A stretch of 64,000 nucleotides of DNA. It comes from Sweltsa coloradensis. Lineage: Eukaryota; Arthropoda; Insecta; Plecoptera; Chloroperlidae. Under the pieces are notes generated by a model. It was not told the origin of the DNA. It made no database searches and was given only the letters and a program-made list of their open reading frames with translations. The stretch is from contig JAMZAV010000167.1 of NCBI GenBank assembly GCA_024449915.1, positions 496,001 to 560,000 of the forward strand. The letters run 5' to 3'. This document shows, one piece after another, positions 11,653-24,110 of the stretch; position 1 is the stretch's first letter, and each line of letters starts with the position of its first letter. The position numbers were made by a program, and so were the translations under genes.

Positions 11653-14600
11653 AAATCAGATCATGGTCAAAACATTTATCTCAAACGTATTTTCAGTTTA
11701 CATATTTTTATAATGTGGGTACATCCAAAGTATTTTTATAATCTTACATTCAAAAATTTTAAATTGAAAACTTTAAAACAAATCTATTTCAGTCCAAGTA
11801 ACTACAAACAACTTGAATTGTTGTGAAGTACGTTGCACTGACTGTGTGTATGGCTAAATATTAAGAAGAATTTTATTTTTCGATTTTGTCGTAGAAGCAA
11901 AGATTAGAAGTGAAGAAGTCTTGATTAACGATTTTCTTTTCAGTGTCCATAGTCTTTTCGATCCAATATTTGCTTTCACCGGCTTTTCTCGTCCTCTTTA
12001 TTCCGTGTTGTACAAAAATATGCACTATTTTGACCGATTGCAATGAATGTTTTGATAGGTTTTGTCCAATGGGTTTATCTTACGTTTCATAAAACACATA
12101 TTTCCTTCATTAATTCAAGATATATGGAGAGTGCCCGAAAGTTCTATTGTAGACTGCGTGTGTGAGGGTAGGGTCACACGATCTTGCGAGCAACGTCACG
12201 GAGATTTTAATTGCAAGAATCAATCACGGCGATTCCAGTTAATTGGTATCTTTCCGAGAAGGAGGCAGCGTTCTGTTATAAACGGCAGTTCGCACGACCA
12301 GCTGATGAGTGGTCGTCGAGACCATGGGAATCCTAGCACAGACCAAGAGTTAGGTCATAAAATAATCAAATCATCGCAATACAGCGCTCATGTGGCGTGT
12401 CTGAGGTAGTGTTTATTGCGTATTGATAGTTATCTTTACATTTCGAATCCATAATGAGGTTGAGATACTGAATGCAAACGAGTTTAAGTCTAGATATTAT
12501 ATTTTACATACTCACGAAGAAAAGTATATTGCTGACAGCATTTAAATACGTTCTAAACATTGATTGTTTTTACATAAAAAATATGTACGTTTTTTTTGCC
12601 GGAATGAAAATAGTATTATTGTAAAATTTGACAGAAAAAATTGTATTTTACGGTTTGCGACAGTATTCGAGACTATGAAAAGTGTAAGATAATTCCCCCA
12701 AAAATATGTAATCGTTAACCCTCATTCGACGATGAGACAGAAGAGTGTTAACTATTACAAGGATAATAGAGACAAAAACCGTGGTATCTGACGTCACCTC
12801 GCCCTTCAATCCTCAAACCAACAAAAACGAATAGTAACAGCAAGGCCGGCCGCGCGCAAAGGTCACGTCCGTCGTCCGCGGTCTTGCCTCGCCCACTCGG
12901 AAACCGTCACATTGGTTGTTTATCATATCAATCTGATACAGCCCAACCTAAATCTCAGACTGCTGCTGAGTTGGCTTTCTCGTCGCGCCCTTGGTCCACA
13001 AGCTCGGAGAATTATGAGTCTTTATCTTGTAATAAGGAAGTATCATGGCGCGTGATAAATCAGATTACTTACTTACGACACTATCAAACTATATACAAAA
13101 GTAATTTTTTTAAGAAAGACACACACACAATGTACAAAGGTACAGAATACTTTAAATTGATAAAAATAGCAATACTGTGTGCAATGAATTATGCTCCTTA
13201 ACGCAAACAGTCCGCAAAGTGGTATTGCTATAAATTAACAATGCAGCGATGTGCACTAGTAGGAATGAGCTTGATTTAGTAAAAATTGTATTTTTAATCT
13301 ACCCTTGCATCTGGCATTAAAATTTAATTCTTAAACTGTGAAGATAAAGGAAAATAATGTGTGCCTACACAACTTGGGTAAATAAACAACATTTTCAGAT
13401 AAGGTCTCTTCATTGTTGCAACAATTACTTTGAAAACCTCAGACTCACCGTAATTCGCCAACAGTTTGAGGCAACTGCCAGGCTATTAGCAGGTGTAATT
13501 AAGCAGTGTTGCGCGTGTAGGGTGTACCTGCCAACCCCAGCTGTAGCCGACAGCCGTCCAAACCACCCGTGTATAATGAGCCACCCCATTAAGCCCGGCG
13601 AGCCAAGTAGCAAAGCAATGATACTTTGCCCTGCTTTGAAAATGTTTCTCTTTCACTGCAGAAGACCATAGCGAAGACACTGCTGCAGCGTAAGAGACTT
13701 TAATGGATAGATATTTAGATATCTTTAAAATGATTGCTCTCAAACACCCTCAATCTTGTCTGAATTGGCAATTTCACGGCGGAAAGGAGCTACCCTCTGT
13801 GAATTTCTAAAAATCTTCTTTCCCCCTTTTATCTTGATTAGAAAAACGTATCCCGTTAGTGTATATAGGGAACGTCGTCCTCTTTCCACTCAAGCCCTGG
13901 CTTCAGATCCAGTAACCTCCAAGTGTATGGATCTGGGCTGGGTGTATCATACATCAGGGCTGACCAAGACGAAGAGATATCATTGCCAGCCGACCTTAAT
14001 AACGTTTAATGGAATCAAACTACAAATCTTCTAAAGATAGAAAGGGGGAAAATTTCGCCGTCTCAAACGACCACGGAATTTAAGGTACAGACCCATATTT
14101 CTTACTGCGAGTTAGGGCTAATAAAATAATGAGACTGTCAGTGTGCCAAATAAATTATGTAGGCGGGATGTTGAAGAATGTGAGGAAACCACGTTGAGAA
14201 AACAATCGAACTTGCTTTCTAACGAAATAAAATACAAGTTTCATTACGCGAATTCCGAGTACACGAAAACGACTAGGGAAAAATAAATAATTATTGGTTA
14301 TATCCGTGCATTATATTCTAATAATGTATTAATTGCTGATAAGCGGGTAAATGAGTATGTCATCACCACAATATTGTTTTCCTAAATAACATAAATGTTA
14401 GTTAACTCATTTAATGCATTGTTGAAAAACGCAGTCAATCTTTCTGTTACATTTGCTTGTCACTGTCAGACTTGCAATTAATTACAATGATGAATTGACG
14501 TGAGCTAGCGTGTAAACGAACGTCCGTGTTCCAATCACAATAATAAAAAACTACTGATTTTATTTCTACAAACTAGATATTGTCATTATGGTCAACATTT

Positions 14601-15440
14601 TGGTTTTAATTACTTATTTGTCTATTTTATGTAAACACTATTTGGAGAGCTATATATGTTAATTATTACCAACAGACAACTGCGAACAAACTTAATATAT
14701 TATGATTCTTGTTGATTTTATAATTTAAGAACCTAGATGATTTTATTGTGCAAATATATAAAATGGTCTCTTTCCACTTTTGATGAAAACCCAGTAAATC
14801 TGTTAGAGAAGAACCAAGGAAAACTTATGTTGTACTTTTGGGGCGTCAAGGACGGTCCACTTGAGTCGTACTAAGGGGAAAAAAATAGTGAGCTCAAAGC
14901 TGCTATAGAAGCAAATAAAAGCTGTCAAGTTTCACCCCTTCCCCCACAAGCAAAAACAAAATAAGCAGAGCTGCCACCATCTGCATTGGTATAATATATA
15001 CTTTCTCTGTGAACTGACTTCATTTCCCAAGTGTTATTAGTTCTAGATGGCTCTAGACATAATATCTTAAACAATAAACAGGAGATATTTTGTGAAGTGC
15101 AAATTTGCTTCAAATCATTTCAAGTTCACTTCCCGAGATTGTTAAATCCACCCGTGTTCTAGATGTGCGAATGCTCATTAAATATACAGGGGGAATGCGC
15201 TCTTAAAGTACGGCACAAGTTCATCGTAAAGTGATAGAGAGAGACGGAGAAAGTTAAATGCAGATTTCACGCCCAAATTGAATTCCAATCGAACTCAAAA
15301 ACTATTTTAATCTCGAAGGTCGAGATGAGTTAAAGCCCCCTCTGTAACACTGCATTGTGCACGTTTTTATTAGTCGTTCTGAAGAGGTAAAAGAGTTCCC
15401 ATTAGAATTTTTTGGGACTCATCTTAGTCTTCTTGGTAAC
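11653..15440. other. Unique sequence, no supported gene
   Basis: The open frames at 12062-12409, 12884-13201, 13357-13671 and 13756-14034 are each below 116 codons and match no family I know. A GC-rich patch with CpGs lies at 12840-12890. A small inverted repeat (CAGATCCA at about 13894, TGGATCTG at about 13928) can form an 8-bp stem. From 14100 to 14800 the DNA is strongly AT-rich. Confidence 0.45.
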
Positions 15441-15447
15441 ATCGTTT

Positions 15448-15480
15448 CTTTTTTACGAGTCAAACGACTCGTAAAAAAAG
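15448..15480. other. Perfect hairpin with A/T-run stem ends
   Basis: The left arm is C, six T, then ACGAGTC (15448-15461). The loop is AAAC (15462-15465). The right arm is GACTCGT, seven A, then G (15466-15480). The 14-bp stem is perfect apart from one extra A. On either strand the transcript would form a strong stem-loop. It sits in an unannotated context, so a bacterial-type terminator role is not implied. Confidence 0.75.
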
Positions 15481-15481
15481 A

Positions 15482-15592
15482 GATCAATATTGATCGGTGG
15501 AACATTTTTCGTTGTTCTTTACGCTATGAAGCTATATGAAAGACTAACCATTTCAGCTGTGGAAGTTTATTTAGATAAACGTGTATACACGT
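15482..15592. other. Two perfect 14-bp palindromes
   Basis: GATCAATATTGATC (15482-15495) and ACGTGTATACACGT (15579-15592) are both exact palindromes. They follow directly on the 15448-15480 hairpin. I cannot assign a binding factor. Confidence 0.7.
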
Positions 15593-18500
15593 ATATCACA
15601 ATATGGACGATGTTTTGTCCAGATGGACAATAAATGTAGTTCAAAACTTCCGGCCGGACGACATAGTCAAAGGTCTAAGTTCTAACTCGAAATTACCTTC
15701 ACTATCTCTTGGCTAAATAGAGAGAACGAAGGCACACCGCATACACTGTAGCGCTTTCTTGTACAGTAACTGTTGTTGGCATTGCCCCAACCGTCAGAAG
15801 CCAAAGGCCCCGAGTATAATACCCATTATATTGTATACATAGCCCAGGTTTGTGTGCGCATCCCGCTCATAGTACGGAGCAGCTATTATATCAAGGAATA
15901 TCAAAGACAAACCCGAAAAGACTGCGCGTTGTCCAACCCTGTGGCCCATACATCGCTGTCAAGAGGGGAAGAGCTCCTTCCTGCGGCTAGGAGCGCCATT
16001 CACCGAGAGGCGTGCGGTTTAGTCCTGCAGGCAGAGGCACACCAGCCTATCTGATTCCAGTCGGGATCCCAAGCTTTATGTCCTGCTTTTCAATGGCAAG
16101 CCTAATCTTAGCGACGTCGCTTGCCGTAAATTTCAGGGAAATTGGTTGAAGTTCCCACATGCTTAGCTGGGCGAGACGGGAGAGGGGTCACGCATATAAG
16201 CTACTCAGTAGCGATGTCAAAAGCTAGACATTGGAATCAATAAAACGGGGATGTTGTTATAGGAAAGTGTCAATTCAGGAGGCAGGAACGAAATAACATT
16301 GTGTTGCTGACCTCACGATTCTCTGAGTGGGGAATCACTTATCAGGCCTCGATCAGCGCGAGGGAGACAGTGTTTCCGAGAGATAATCAGGAAAACCTCT
16401 TCCAAATAGGAGGGGGAGAACTCCGCAATTCTGCAGAGTAAATTGATATTTTGGTTTTTGATTCGATAGCAAAAGTAAAACTCGCTATACGACTTACTTC
16501 ATTCTCTTTTATGAGTTTCAGTCCAGTTGGAATCTCCAATATACAAGAGGAAGTCGCGACATTGTAATAAAACAAAGAAGCTATAACGCGTATTTTATAA
16601 TATTGACAAAATAATAATGAATTTTTATTAACGCAATCATAATTTATCGCCACCCCATCAAAAACACACGCACTAATGGAAAGTCATACCCTGGAAGCGC
16701 CCTTCTATAGAAAGACCGCCGTTGGTGCCTACCTAGTTGTCACTCACAATCCACTCAGCCACAAGCCTACTCGCATCCTTCACTTGTTTCTGACAGAGAG
16801 AGGACTGTGTCGTCTTCTTTATGTCGCTACATATTGCAAATATACTATCTAGTAGGTCAAATAATAATTATTACATTTTAAATAATATTAGAACATATTG
16901 ATATCTAGAACAAAATAACACACTTAATATAATTAACCAATGCCACTTACAACACAACAATTACGAATTTTCGAGTCACACTTCCTGACTCTTCCTCAAG
17001 GAGAGGCTTTCAACAAAAATAACTAATAAATGGTTTATTTAATATGATGGTAAAACCTTGGCCATTCAAATATTCACAACCATCACGGCCATATCTTTTC
17101 CAAACATTTGAAGGAGGCCATACTCGTGATAACGATTTAAATAAACACACGAAGCCGTTCTTATTATTACTTATTATTTCAGAAATGTAGTTTGCCTATG
17201 CCAAACGATGCCACTTTATCACTTCGCGGATTTCAGTTGCGCAATAATTCTAAACAATCGAGATGACATAACGACAACACAAACAGTTGGCTAACAAAAG
17301 ATTTATTCAACTCCTTTGCTAAACGTCTGCCGGAGCGAACGAAGCCTCCAGGCGCGTTTTGATGAATAACACATTCAAAGTTCGCAGAGAAAAGATCTTC
17401 GCATCAAAAGAGAGAGAAAACCCATAAAACTTTATTAAGATAAAGTGACCTAACACTTAAGGATAATGAGCATATATATTTAGATAATCCAATAATAAGA
17501 TAGCAAGTATGAAAAATGTTCCAACTAAGTAGCGTCGGCATCGAAGCGTGGGCTACATTAGGAAAACTTTCTGGAGAACTAAGTAACATTTCCTGACTCA
17601 GCGAGAACAGCTTCGCGGCTCACTGAACTGTCTCGACAATACACAGAAACTTGGGAGTAACTAGCAGTGAGCGTGCGAGAGACATAGAACTGCATTTCAT
17701 AACTATTTCAATCAATGTTTGGAACAAGGCGGATGTTTCAGGAGAAGATTACACCTTGTCGAGTATTGTGCTAGTTATTAATGAATATAGTTACTTTAAT
17801 ATAAAGCGTTAGTGTTTAGTAAACTGTTTAATAAACGCATGACTTTTATTATATGAAGTTTATGATCTATTTTAGTTCACTTAAACAAAGTTTTACGTTA
17901 ATGATAAAGTTAACACTGCACTTTTATTTTGCAATCAGTTGTCAGCAGCCTAGCATGTTTTTATATCGGATGTTGACCATTGGCAATTCAATAAAACAGT
18001 GCAACACTAACCAAAAATTTGCTTTTTTATCATAACTCACGCCCCAACTTCTTTCACATTGAAGAGCAAGTAAAAAATAGTTAAAAGGCAAGGAAAGTAA
18101 ATTTACTAATTTATTGAAACATAATTTAATTTGGTTACCTTGTCGAAACAAACTTATTTCTTTATTATAAGACTAAACTTTAACGTTGGGTATAGTAGAA
18201 TTAAGTAGGAAAGTCAGGCTCAAAAATGAATGCCTCAAATCGATACAGGTAATAATTCTGTTAACACGAAACCTCCAGATTCGAGATTCAATCAAGTCTG
18301 TTCCGTGCTAGGGTCAAGGATTATAGCTCAAAGAAAACTTGTTGTACGCTAATCGCCCATAACCATTCACCTCCGTCTCCCATTGCGAAGGGGATTCAAG
18401 CGAAAAGTGCCTAGTTTAGGAAATAGCCCTCTTAATTTGGTCAAAACCTATAAAAAAAAGTATTAAAAATAACTTTCAGGTTAAAATTTATGTTGGCATA

Positions 18501-18894
18501 TTAAAAGCCCATTTGTAACACAAGAATTGCACCCCGCCCTCGGGCTTGCAAAAATCCTGCTTTATCTGCGCACTCGCTCGGCGTAAGGACGCCTGCTGGC
18601 GCCTCGTAGTAACAGCTGGAAGCCCAACTGATAAAACCCCATTCTTTTCTTTGTGTGAGGCGTCCTGACGACGTCTGCACTTATTTTTTCTCTTCACTGG
18701 CTAATATGCTGCTATTTCAACCACATAACAACGTCGCTGACGGTGTGATACCATAGTTGGCATGGTTACCATGCGCTTTCAAACTAAAAGCTTTCCATTC
18801 TACATTCAACGCCGTCGAGATGACGTATTTATTGAGTTATCTCCGTTAAACAACAGTTAAATTGAAAACTTTAACAAGTTTCCGTTTTACTGTT
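15593..18894. other. Unique sequence, no supported gene
   Basis: Only short open frames are present (93 codons or fewer), none recognisable. 15770-16200 and 18530-18690 are somewhat GC-richer than their surroundings. 16840-17300 and 17750-18180 are AT-rich. No repeat with a second copy in the window was noticed. Confidence 0.4.
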
Positions 18895-19115
18895 TGAAGC
18901 AATGGGGTGAAAAATGTCCCACGTCTGGCCTCTTGCTACCATACGCTTCAACACGCACACAAGAGAAATGTGGAGGAAGGTGGCTACGCATGAATGGTAT
19001 TGTGATAACGATGGTGACGAATGTCGTGCTGTGAATACAAAAATGAGCACCCTTTGTAGGTTTCGAACCCACCCATATATATAAGCCAAGCGTTCACGAT
19101 TTCACGCAAAGTACT
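18895..19115 (-). repeat. tRNA-related SINE remnant
   Basis: Read on the minus strand, 19053-19070 gives GGGTTCGAAACCTAC, an exact match to the polymerase III B-box form GGTTCGANNCC inside a T-arm-like setting. Downstream lie a body of roughly 150 bases and CACACAAG/TGTGAATAC-type sequence. An A box is not clear. Short open frames across it on the minus strand (18871-19286) are readings of this repeat. The remainder of the tRNA fold is too decayed for a tRNA gene call. Confidence 0.4.
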
Positions 19116-21091
19116 TACGCATTTCTTTGTGCAAATACAATACAAAATATATGTTATTTTTAAGTTATCCAAACAAGAAAATGCGCCTCGGAAATTGAAA
19201 CGTTTTGCTTGATGTGGCCGCCATGTCAAGCAGGTAAGAGTGAGGTGAGTGTAGGGGTGGGGTGAGATGGACGCAGTCGTTGTCATGGAAATGTGTGTTT
19301 GCTCTCAGCTCGTGGCTCACGGGTGGATCATCAGACGGGAGACGAAGACGGCTCTCGTGTTTGCATTGAGGAGCGTCTATTGGTGTCTTCGTGTGTTTAG
19401 GACGAGGCGTTAGTGATCGGACAACAGCTGTACCCGTCACAGGGACTTTCACGGTGCTTTTATGAGCTGGTGGCACTCAACCTTACGACAAAACATGTAG
19501 AGTTCAATACAATCCTGCCATATTGCCCCCTTAAATAATTAATGCAGGAAGAGAATCTGTTCTTATTGTCAAGTATATTTTTAATATTTTTTTATACTTA
19601 CATGGAGAATACTTTATCGTAATATTGACGATGTTTGTATTTTTATGCCCGATTTATTCGGTAATTTTTTCATCCAACTTCGTGAATTCAATGTTAGATG
19701 GAATACTCGGACTTGGACCTTCTTAACTGGGCTGTCGCAACTTGCAAGTATATGTGTTCGCCACTTGGAGTGATCCATAATGATTTCAATCTCGAAGGTA
19801 GTGGATTGAGCACCAGTGCTTTGCTTCCGGGCACGTCATATCACAAGGCTGTGCCCTGAGGCTAAAGTCTAGTTTACGATAGACATTAACTCCAACGTCA
19901 ACGCTAACTTGAAACTTGGGCCGTGTTGAACATTGAAGTCGACTGTTGACGCACTTCCACAGTCGTGAATGCCCCATTAACAATATGCATGTTGAAGTTG
20001 ATGTTTAAGTTGAAGCCAATCGTAAACTAGGCTGAGATATTGTGTCATAGAATGCTGTGGAGGGAGAACATAACTCTGCGGGTGACAATAAAATGTAACG
20101 CTTAAGATATCCAAAGGTAAACTTACCAACCAATATGTAAACGCACGATTAATTAAAATTAAAGGGTTGCTGGGAGTGGGACCGCGTTAAACTTAACGCC
20201 AGTGATAACAGCACAAGTAGGCCTAGTTTAATATAGCATTCTCAACATGATTGTAACGAAACCAAGGCTCTAGCACTCCATAGCGGCAGTCCACGGAAAC
20301 TTATTGTTGATTGAACACGGCAACGACGGCCATTGTGTGGGAACAGTCAGCTGTCAGTCAGGGCCAGGATGGAGGCCTAGTGTTTTGTGTTATAATGCTT
20401 GTTATAAGTGTTATAAGTAACGTATTATATACGCAACATGATACAACCATGATTACAAATTATCCTTGATTGGCGTGTCATTAGATTTGAGTTTGAATTC
20501 CCACAAAATGGCCGCCGGGCGCCGAGTAATTAGCAATGGGTACAGCAGCGCTCATACGTCATCTAGACATACTATATACTGTTTCAACATCTTTGAACGA
20601 AACAAATGGGGGATACATTTAACGAAGTGAATGGAGCAACAGTGCTTCGTTTTCGCACACCTACAGCAGAAGCCTGTGAAAAGTGCTTCGTGTTTGGAAC
20701 GTCCACGTTCAGAGGGCTGCGGAATGAGCGTCAGAGCTGCGTGCACGTAAGAAGGCAGTGAGTAGAGAGTTTCGTGTTCGAAGGCGGTGCATGGGAGGAG
20801 ATGAAGTTGGACGCGCTCTCTGCGTGACTGTCCATTGTTTGAGATCTCGCGTTGCGTGCACGGATACAAAAGACCATCTGAGGGCTTGGCCATTCCACTT
20901 CACTTAACCGATTGTTAGTCTGGGATCGAACGAAGATGTGCCCTTCGAGTGCTCTGCTTTCTATCTCCAAGAAACATGCTTACTCGTGGGAGGGTGAGGG
21001 ATTGCAAACACGCAGAAAAGAGCATCAGTTAGAAACACTACTTTACCGCATACTACTGAAAATTAACAAAATTCTTCTTTTCTGTATTATA
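19116..21091. other. Unique sequence, no supported gene
   Basis: The open frames on the minus strand at 19165-19476 and 20552-20970 overlap one another in different frames and show no domain. A CpG-bearing patch at about 20280-20560 contains AAAATGGCCGCC-type sequence. It could be promoter-like, but there is no following open frame to support that. Confidence 0.35.
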
Positions 21092-21644
21092 CTAAGCCGT
21101 TTCGCGAACGCTTTTAATAGAAACGTTAATGGATGAGCGTGTGTCTCCGTGGCATTAATACATACGATTTTTTAAAAACCTATTAAAATGCATAGCATAT
21201 CTAGGTTTAAAGGTTTGAAAGTAACCTGAAAAATTAAATTTTTTCCAACAGACACAAAATTGTACCAAAAAATTATAGAAGTACATCAAACTGAAATGAA
21301 TAACATACCAGCTAAGTTCAATGGTTTTGAAGGTTTTCTGAAAATTTCATCAAGATTGACAAAGTGTTTATTCGGTGGAGAGCAAAAAATCAGAGCAAAC
21401 AATTAAAAATAAATTGTACTTAAAATCGAACAAATCGTAAAAGTATCTTTGATATATATATTTTTTATTCTTGAATAAGTCGCAATTCTAAGTTTAGATG
21501 TTTCGAAGGTTCTCTGAAATTTTTTTAAAGATCGGAATAGAGGTGTCCGGTATAGAGAGTGAAGGAACAGACAAAAAAACATACGAAAAACTAGCAATTT
21601 TTCTCAGGGTAGTCAAAATTTAATTCTTCGCTACCCTCGTCCAA
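21092..21644 (-). mobile_element. Decayed Helitron-like element, minus strand
   Basis: Read on the minus strand, the 5' end is TTGGACGAGGGTAGCGAAGA (ending at 21644). This corresponds to TTGGATGAGCGAAGCGAAGA of the intact copies and is followed by TTAAATTTTGACTACCC (compare TTTAATTTCACTGACCCC). The other end at about 21092-21142 reads CGCTCATCCATTAACG, then AAAAGCG, and ends CTTAGT, matching the subterminal inverted motif and the CTAG terminus in degraded form. Inside are two diverged copies of the TTCTAAGTT...TTTCGAAGGTT...TTTCATCAAGATTGAC-like block (near 21314 and 21489). There is no coding capacity. Confidence 0.55.
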
Positions 21645-22034
21645 TTAAGAACAAGAAAAATGCCAACTTTGACCAAATGTTTAAAGAAAACCATTCACAA
21701 TATTTGAATCGGGTAAGTTGCATTGTTCATGTTGGACTTTAACTTAAACCTTTGCGCAATCACATTTTTCATTTTAATGGTCAATTATATGTAAAACAAA
21801 GCACAAACTAATGCTTCATTATCTTGAAAACTAAAAGAGATAGAACGATCTGACTTGCGGAAAGGTTTAAGTTTTTGATTTACACATTTTGAAAGTTTTT
21901 ATCTAAGAGGTCGAATTCTATATAGATTACTCAAAATATGTGGCTGAAATTTGATGGTAGTCGGATAGGGCCTAGATGGATGACAGTGGACGGTGTACTT
22001 CCTTACCGACTGCTGCAGCGGCCACCGTCGCTAC
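21645..22034. other. Unassigned AT-rich sequence
   Basis: No gene and no second copy in the window. The stretch lies between the decayed Helitron-like element and a tRNA-like remnant and may be part of another old repeat. The end (about 21985-22060) turns abruptly GC-rich with GCAGCGGCCACCGTCG-like sequence. Confidence 0.3.
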
Positions 22035-22140
22035 CACCCAAGGCGGCCTGGAATGGTAGAGCCGTGTTGGCAGGATGGTAGCGGGCCAACCTTTTAATCG
22101 AAGGTTCGATGGTTCAAATCTCCGTCAAAGCGATTTTTTT
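22035..22140 (+). repeat. tRNA-Lys(TTT)-like remnant or SINE head
   Basis: GGATGGTAGCGGGCC (D-arm-like) is followed by CCTTTTAATCGAAGG, where CTTTTAATC is the anticodon loop context of tRNA-Lys(TTT). GATGGTTCAAATCTCC then provides a B-box-like GGTTCAAATC. A second GGTAGAGCC lies upstream at about 22055, and a T-rich run follows at 22130-22141. The fold is imperfect and the acceptor stem cannot be paired, so I call it a tRNA-derived remnant rather than a gene. Confidence 0.45.
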
Positions 22141-22194
22141 TTATATTCTATTCTTATGTTTTTCTATTAAAACAACAGAATAGTAACAATAACA

Positions 22195-22700
22195 TTAATG
22201 AAACTCCTTTTCGGGGGAAAATCCTTCATATTTTAAATAGAAACGTTAAAGGTTTTGTAGGTTTTTTGGTTCAGGATGACAAAAATAATAATTAGTGTTA
22301 ATAAATCTCCTTTTCAGATGAAAGTCCTTCATATTTTACATAGAAATAGGTTTTGTAGGTTTTTTTGGGTAATGAATGGCAAATGTTGTACAAATAAATG
22401 CAAATGATAATAATAAAATAATAAAAATAAAAAATTAATAAATCTCCTTTGCGGATGAAAGTCCTTTATAATTTAAATAGAAACGTCAAAGGTTTTGTTG
22501 GTTTTTTGGTTTATGAATGGCAAAAATAATATTTAATATTTCGGGTGAAAGTCCTTTATATTTTAAATAGAAACGTTATAGGATTTCTAGGTTACATTTG
22601 TTTATGGATGATGACAATTAAATATAAAACTCCGTATAAAGTCCTTTATATTAATTGATAGAAACGTTAAAGTTTTGTAGTTTTTTATAACGTCCGCTTT
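22195..22700 (+). repeat. Diverged tandem array, about 90-130-bp units
   Basis: Five units share CTCCTTTTCGGATGAAAGTCC, TTTAAATAGAAACGTTAAAGG and TTTTGTAGGTTTTTTGG. They begin near 22204, 22307, 22443, 22540 and 22629. Units vary in length through AT-rich insertions, for example the AATAATAAAATAATAAAAATA stretch near 22410. No coding capacity. Confidence 0.65.
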
Positions 22701-22949
22701 AATGTATATTTACCTAATATAATTAATGAAATCATAATAAAACACAGCAAACAAGTTACCTTGTTAAACCACGCGCCTAACCGCGTGACGCGCCAACTAC
22801 CTTTATCGACTCCAAGTGTAATCCATCTAGGCCTAAGTCGACACTAAAATTTGATTGATTGTGCTACTATCTATCGGCGATCCATTAAATTTCTTGTACG
22901 GACGACAGTTTTTTATAAGCCTTTCCCAAGTCTACCTACCTGGAAATTA

Positions 22950-23714
22950 TTGGATGAGCGAAGCGAAGACTTTAATTTCACTGACCCCAAAAAATTTAGC
23001 TCGGGTGTTTTTTTTGTTTTTTTTTTTGTTTGTTTGTTTTTCTGTCTGTTTGTTAACTCTCTACCAGGCAAACGGCATATCCGATCTTGATGAAAATTTG
23101 ACAGGACCTTCGAAATCTCTGAACTTAGAGGTGTATTGTTTTTGGGTACAATCGAAGAAATATTTCTCATGAATATCGTACTTTTACGATTTTTTTCGAT
23201 TTTTAGTGCGATATTTTCGTGACGTTTGGGCCAATTCTGACCAAACGGGTGGGGCTACAACGTTCATATTATACATGGCCATTAAGGTTTTAGTGATGTA
23301 GTACCTTTTGAAAGAAAAAATTGAAAAAGTTAGCCAGAATCCATAGAAATAAAGCTTTTAATATAAGTTTTTTGATTTTTTGTGTGATATTTTCGTGCCA
23401 TTTGGGCCAATTCTCACCAAACGGGTGGGGCTACAACGTTCATATTATACATGGACATTAAGGTTATGGTGATGTAGTACCTTTTGAAAGAAAAAGTTGA
23501 AATAGTTAGCCAGAATCCATTGAAATATAGCTTTTAATATAAGTTTTTTACAGTAAATAATACCAATTGACAGGTAACAAAAGAAACTTGACAACAATCA
23601 CCTACAATGCGTAGGCAGCAAAACAAAGCACTTGCAAAAGTAAAGATATCCCATGCAAACTAAAAATTTTAAAAGCTCATCCATCAACGCGGCGGGACTT
23701 TAGCGTTTTCCTAG
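22950..23714 (+). mobile_element. Helitron-like non-autonomous element, copy 1 (intact)
   Basis: It starts TTGGATGAGCGAAGCGAAGA and ends TTTTCCTAG. GCTCATCCA (23675-23683) is the inverted partner of the start motif. A 5-bp stem AACGC (23686-23690) / GCGTT (23703-23707) lies 7 bases before the CTAG end. The left junction is A and the right junction is T. The unoccupied paralogue at about 24166-24182 reads CTGGAAACGATAATTGAC, showing simple insertion with no target duplication. The interior holds a T-rich tract at about 23010-23045 and two tandem blocks with a 176-bp period (GATATTTTCGTG at 23210 and 23386). It encodes no Rep/helicase, so it must have been mobilised in trans. The open frames at 22851-23172 are read-through of this repeat. 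Confidence 0.8.
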
Positions 23715-23858
23715 TAATTGACCATTCAAAGACTGCATTGTCGAGAAAACTGAAAGGAACGGCCATAAAGAGGCTGGTCGGTCCGCTTGGGTTGCAGCGA
23801 TGTATTTGATTGATAAGTTTATCCAACACAAAAATGATATCTTACAAGTATAAGCGAA

Positions 23859-24070
23859 ATAATAATATAATGCTATTAATAAAACGTGTGATACACGTGT
23901 GTTTTATAAAATTTGAATGAACAAAATCGGACTTTGGAGTTGGTTTTTAAGTTGTTTATTGGTATAATAAAAAAATCACTTAAAAACCGTCCATGAAGTC
24001 CGATTTGTTCATTCAAATCTTATAAAACGTACATTTTATCATACCTTTTATTAATAGTATTTTATTTTTA
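23859..24070. repeat. Long hairpin within unit 1
   Basis: The left arm (about 23859-23953) runs AATAATAATATAATGCTATT ... TTTTAAGT. The right arm (about 23978-24070) is its complement, with TTCATTCAAAT, TTATAAAACGTACATTTTATC and ATTAATAGTATTTTATT. The loop is about 25 bases, near TTGGTATAATAAAAAA. This arrangement is typical of a foldback MITE or a hairpin satellite unit. Confidence 0.65.
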
Positions 24071-24110
24071 TATTTCTAATAATTATAAGATTTAATTTTT
24101 TATTGTGTAA

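Larger units (their letters stand above)
22893..24110. repeat. About 453-bp hairpin unit 1, interrupted by a Helitron-like insertion
   Basis: The flanks 22893-22949 and 23715-24110 together match unit 2 (24111-24525). TTCTTGT, GACAG and TTTTATAAGCCTTTCCCAA lead to CTACCTGGAAA, then the insertion, then AATTGACCATTCAAAGA, GGCCATAAAGAGGCTGGTCG and the hairpin at about 23859-24070. Without the 765-bp insertion the spacing from unit 1 to unit 2 is about 453 bases. The hairpin arms contain ATTAATAAAACGTGTGATAC and GAATGAACAAAATCGGACTT with their inverted partners. Confidence 0.65.

Noticed and set aside
9074..11741. Nearly identical proteins encoded at 9074-9298 (minus) and 11469-11741 (plus)
   Set aside because: Both lie in the inverted arms of the foldback element and read the same repeat. 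The identity is due to the repeat, not to a conserved gene pair.
15448..15480. Rho-independent terminator
   Set aside because: The stem ends in A/T runs on both sides, but the context is eukaryotic and no gene ends here.
22060..22130. tRNA-Lys(TTT) gene
   Set aside because: The anticodon loop context and B box are suggestive, but there is no matching acceptor stem.
22851..23172. Open frames of 79-105 codons matching frames at 41647-41889
   Set aside because: They read through the 5' part of the Helitron-like element. The T-rich tract gives poly-Phe/Leu and there is no conserved domain.
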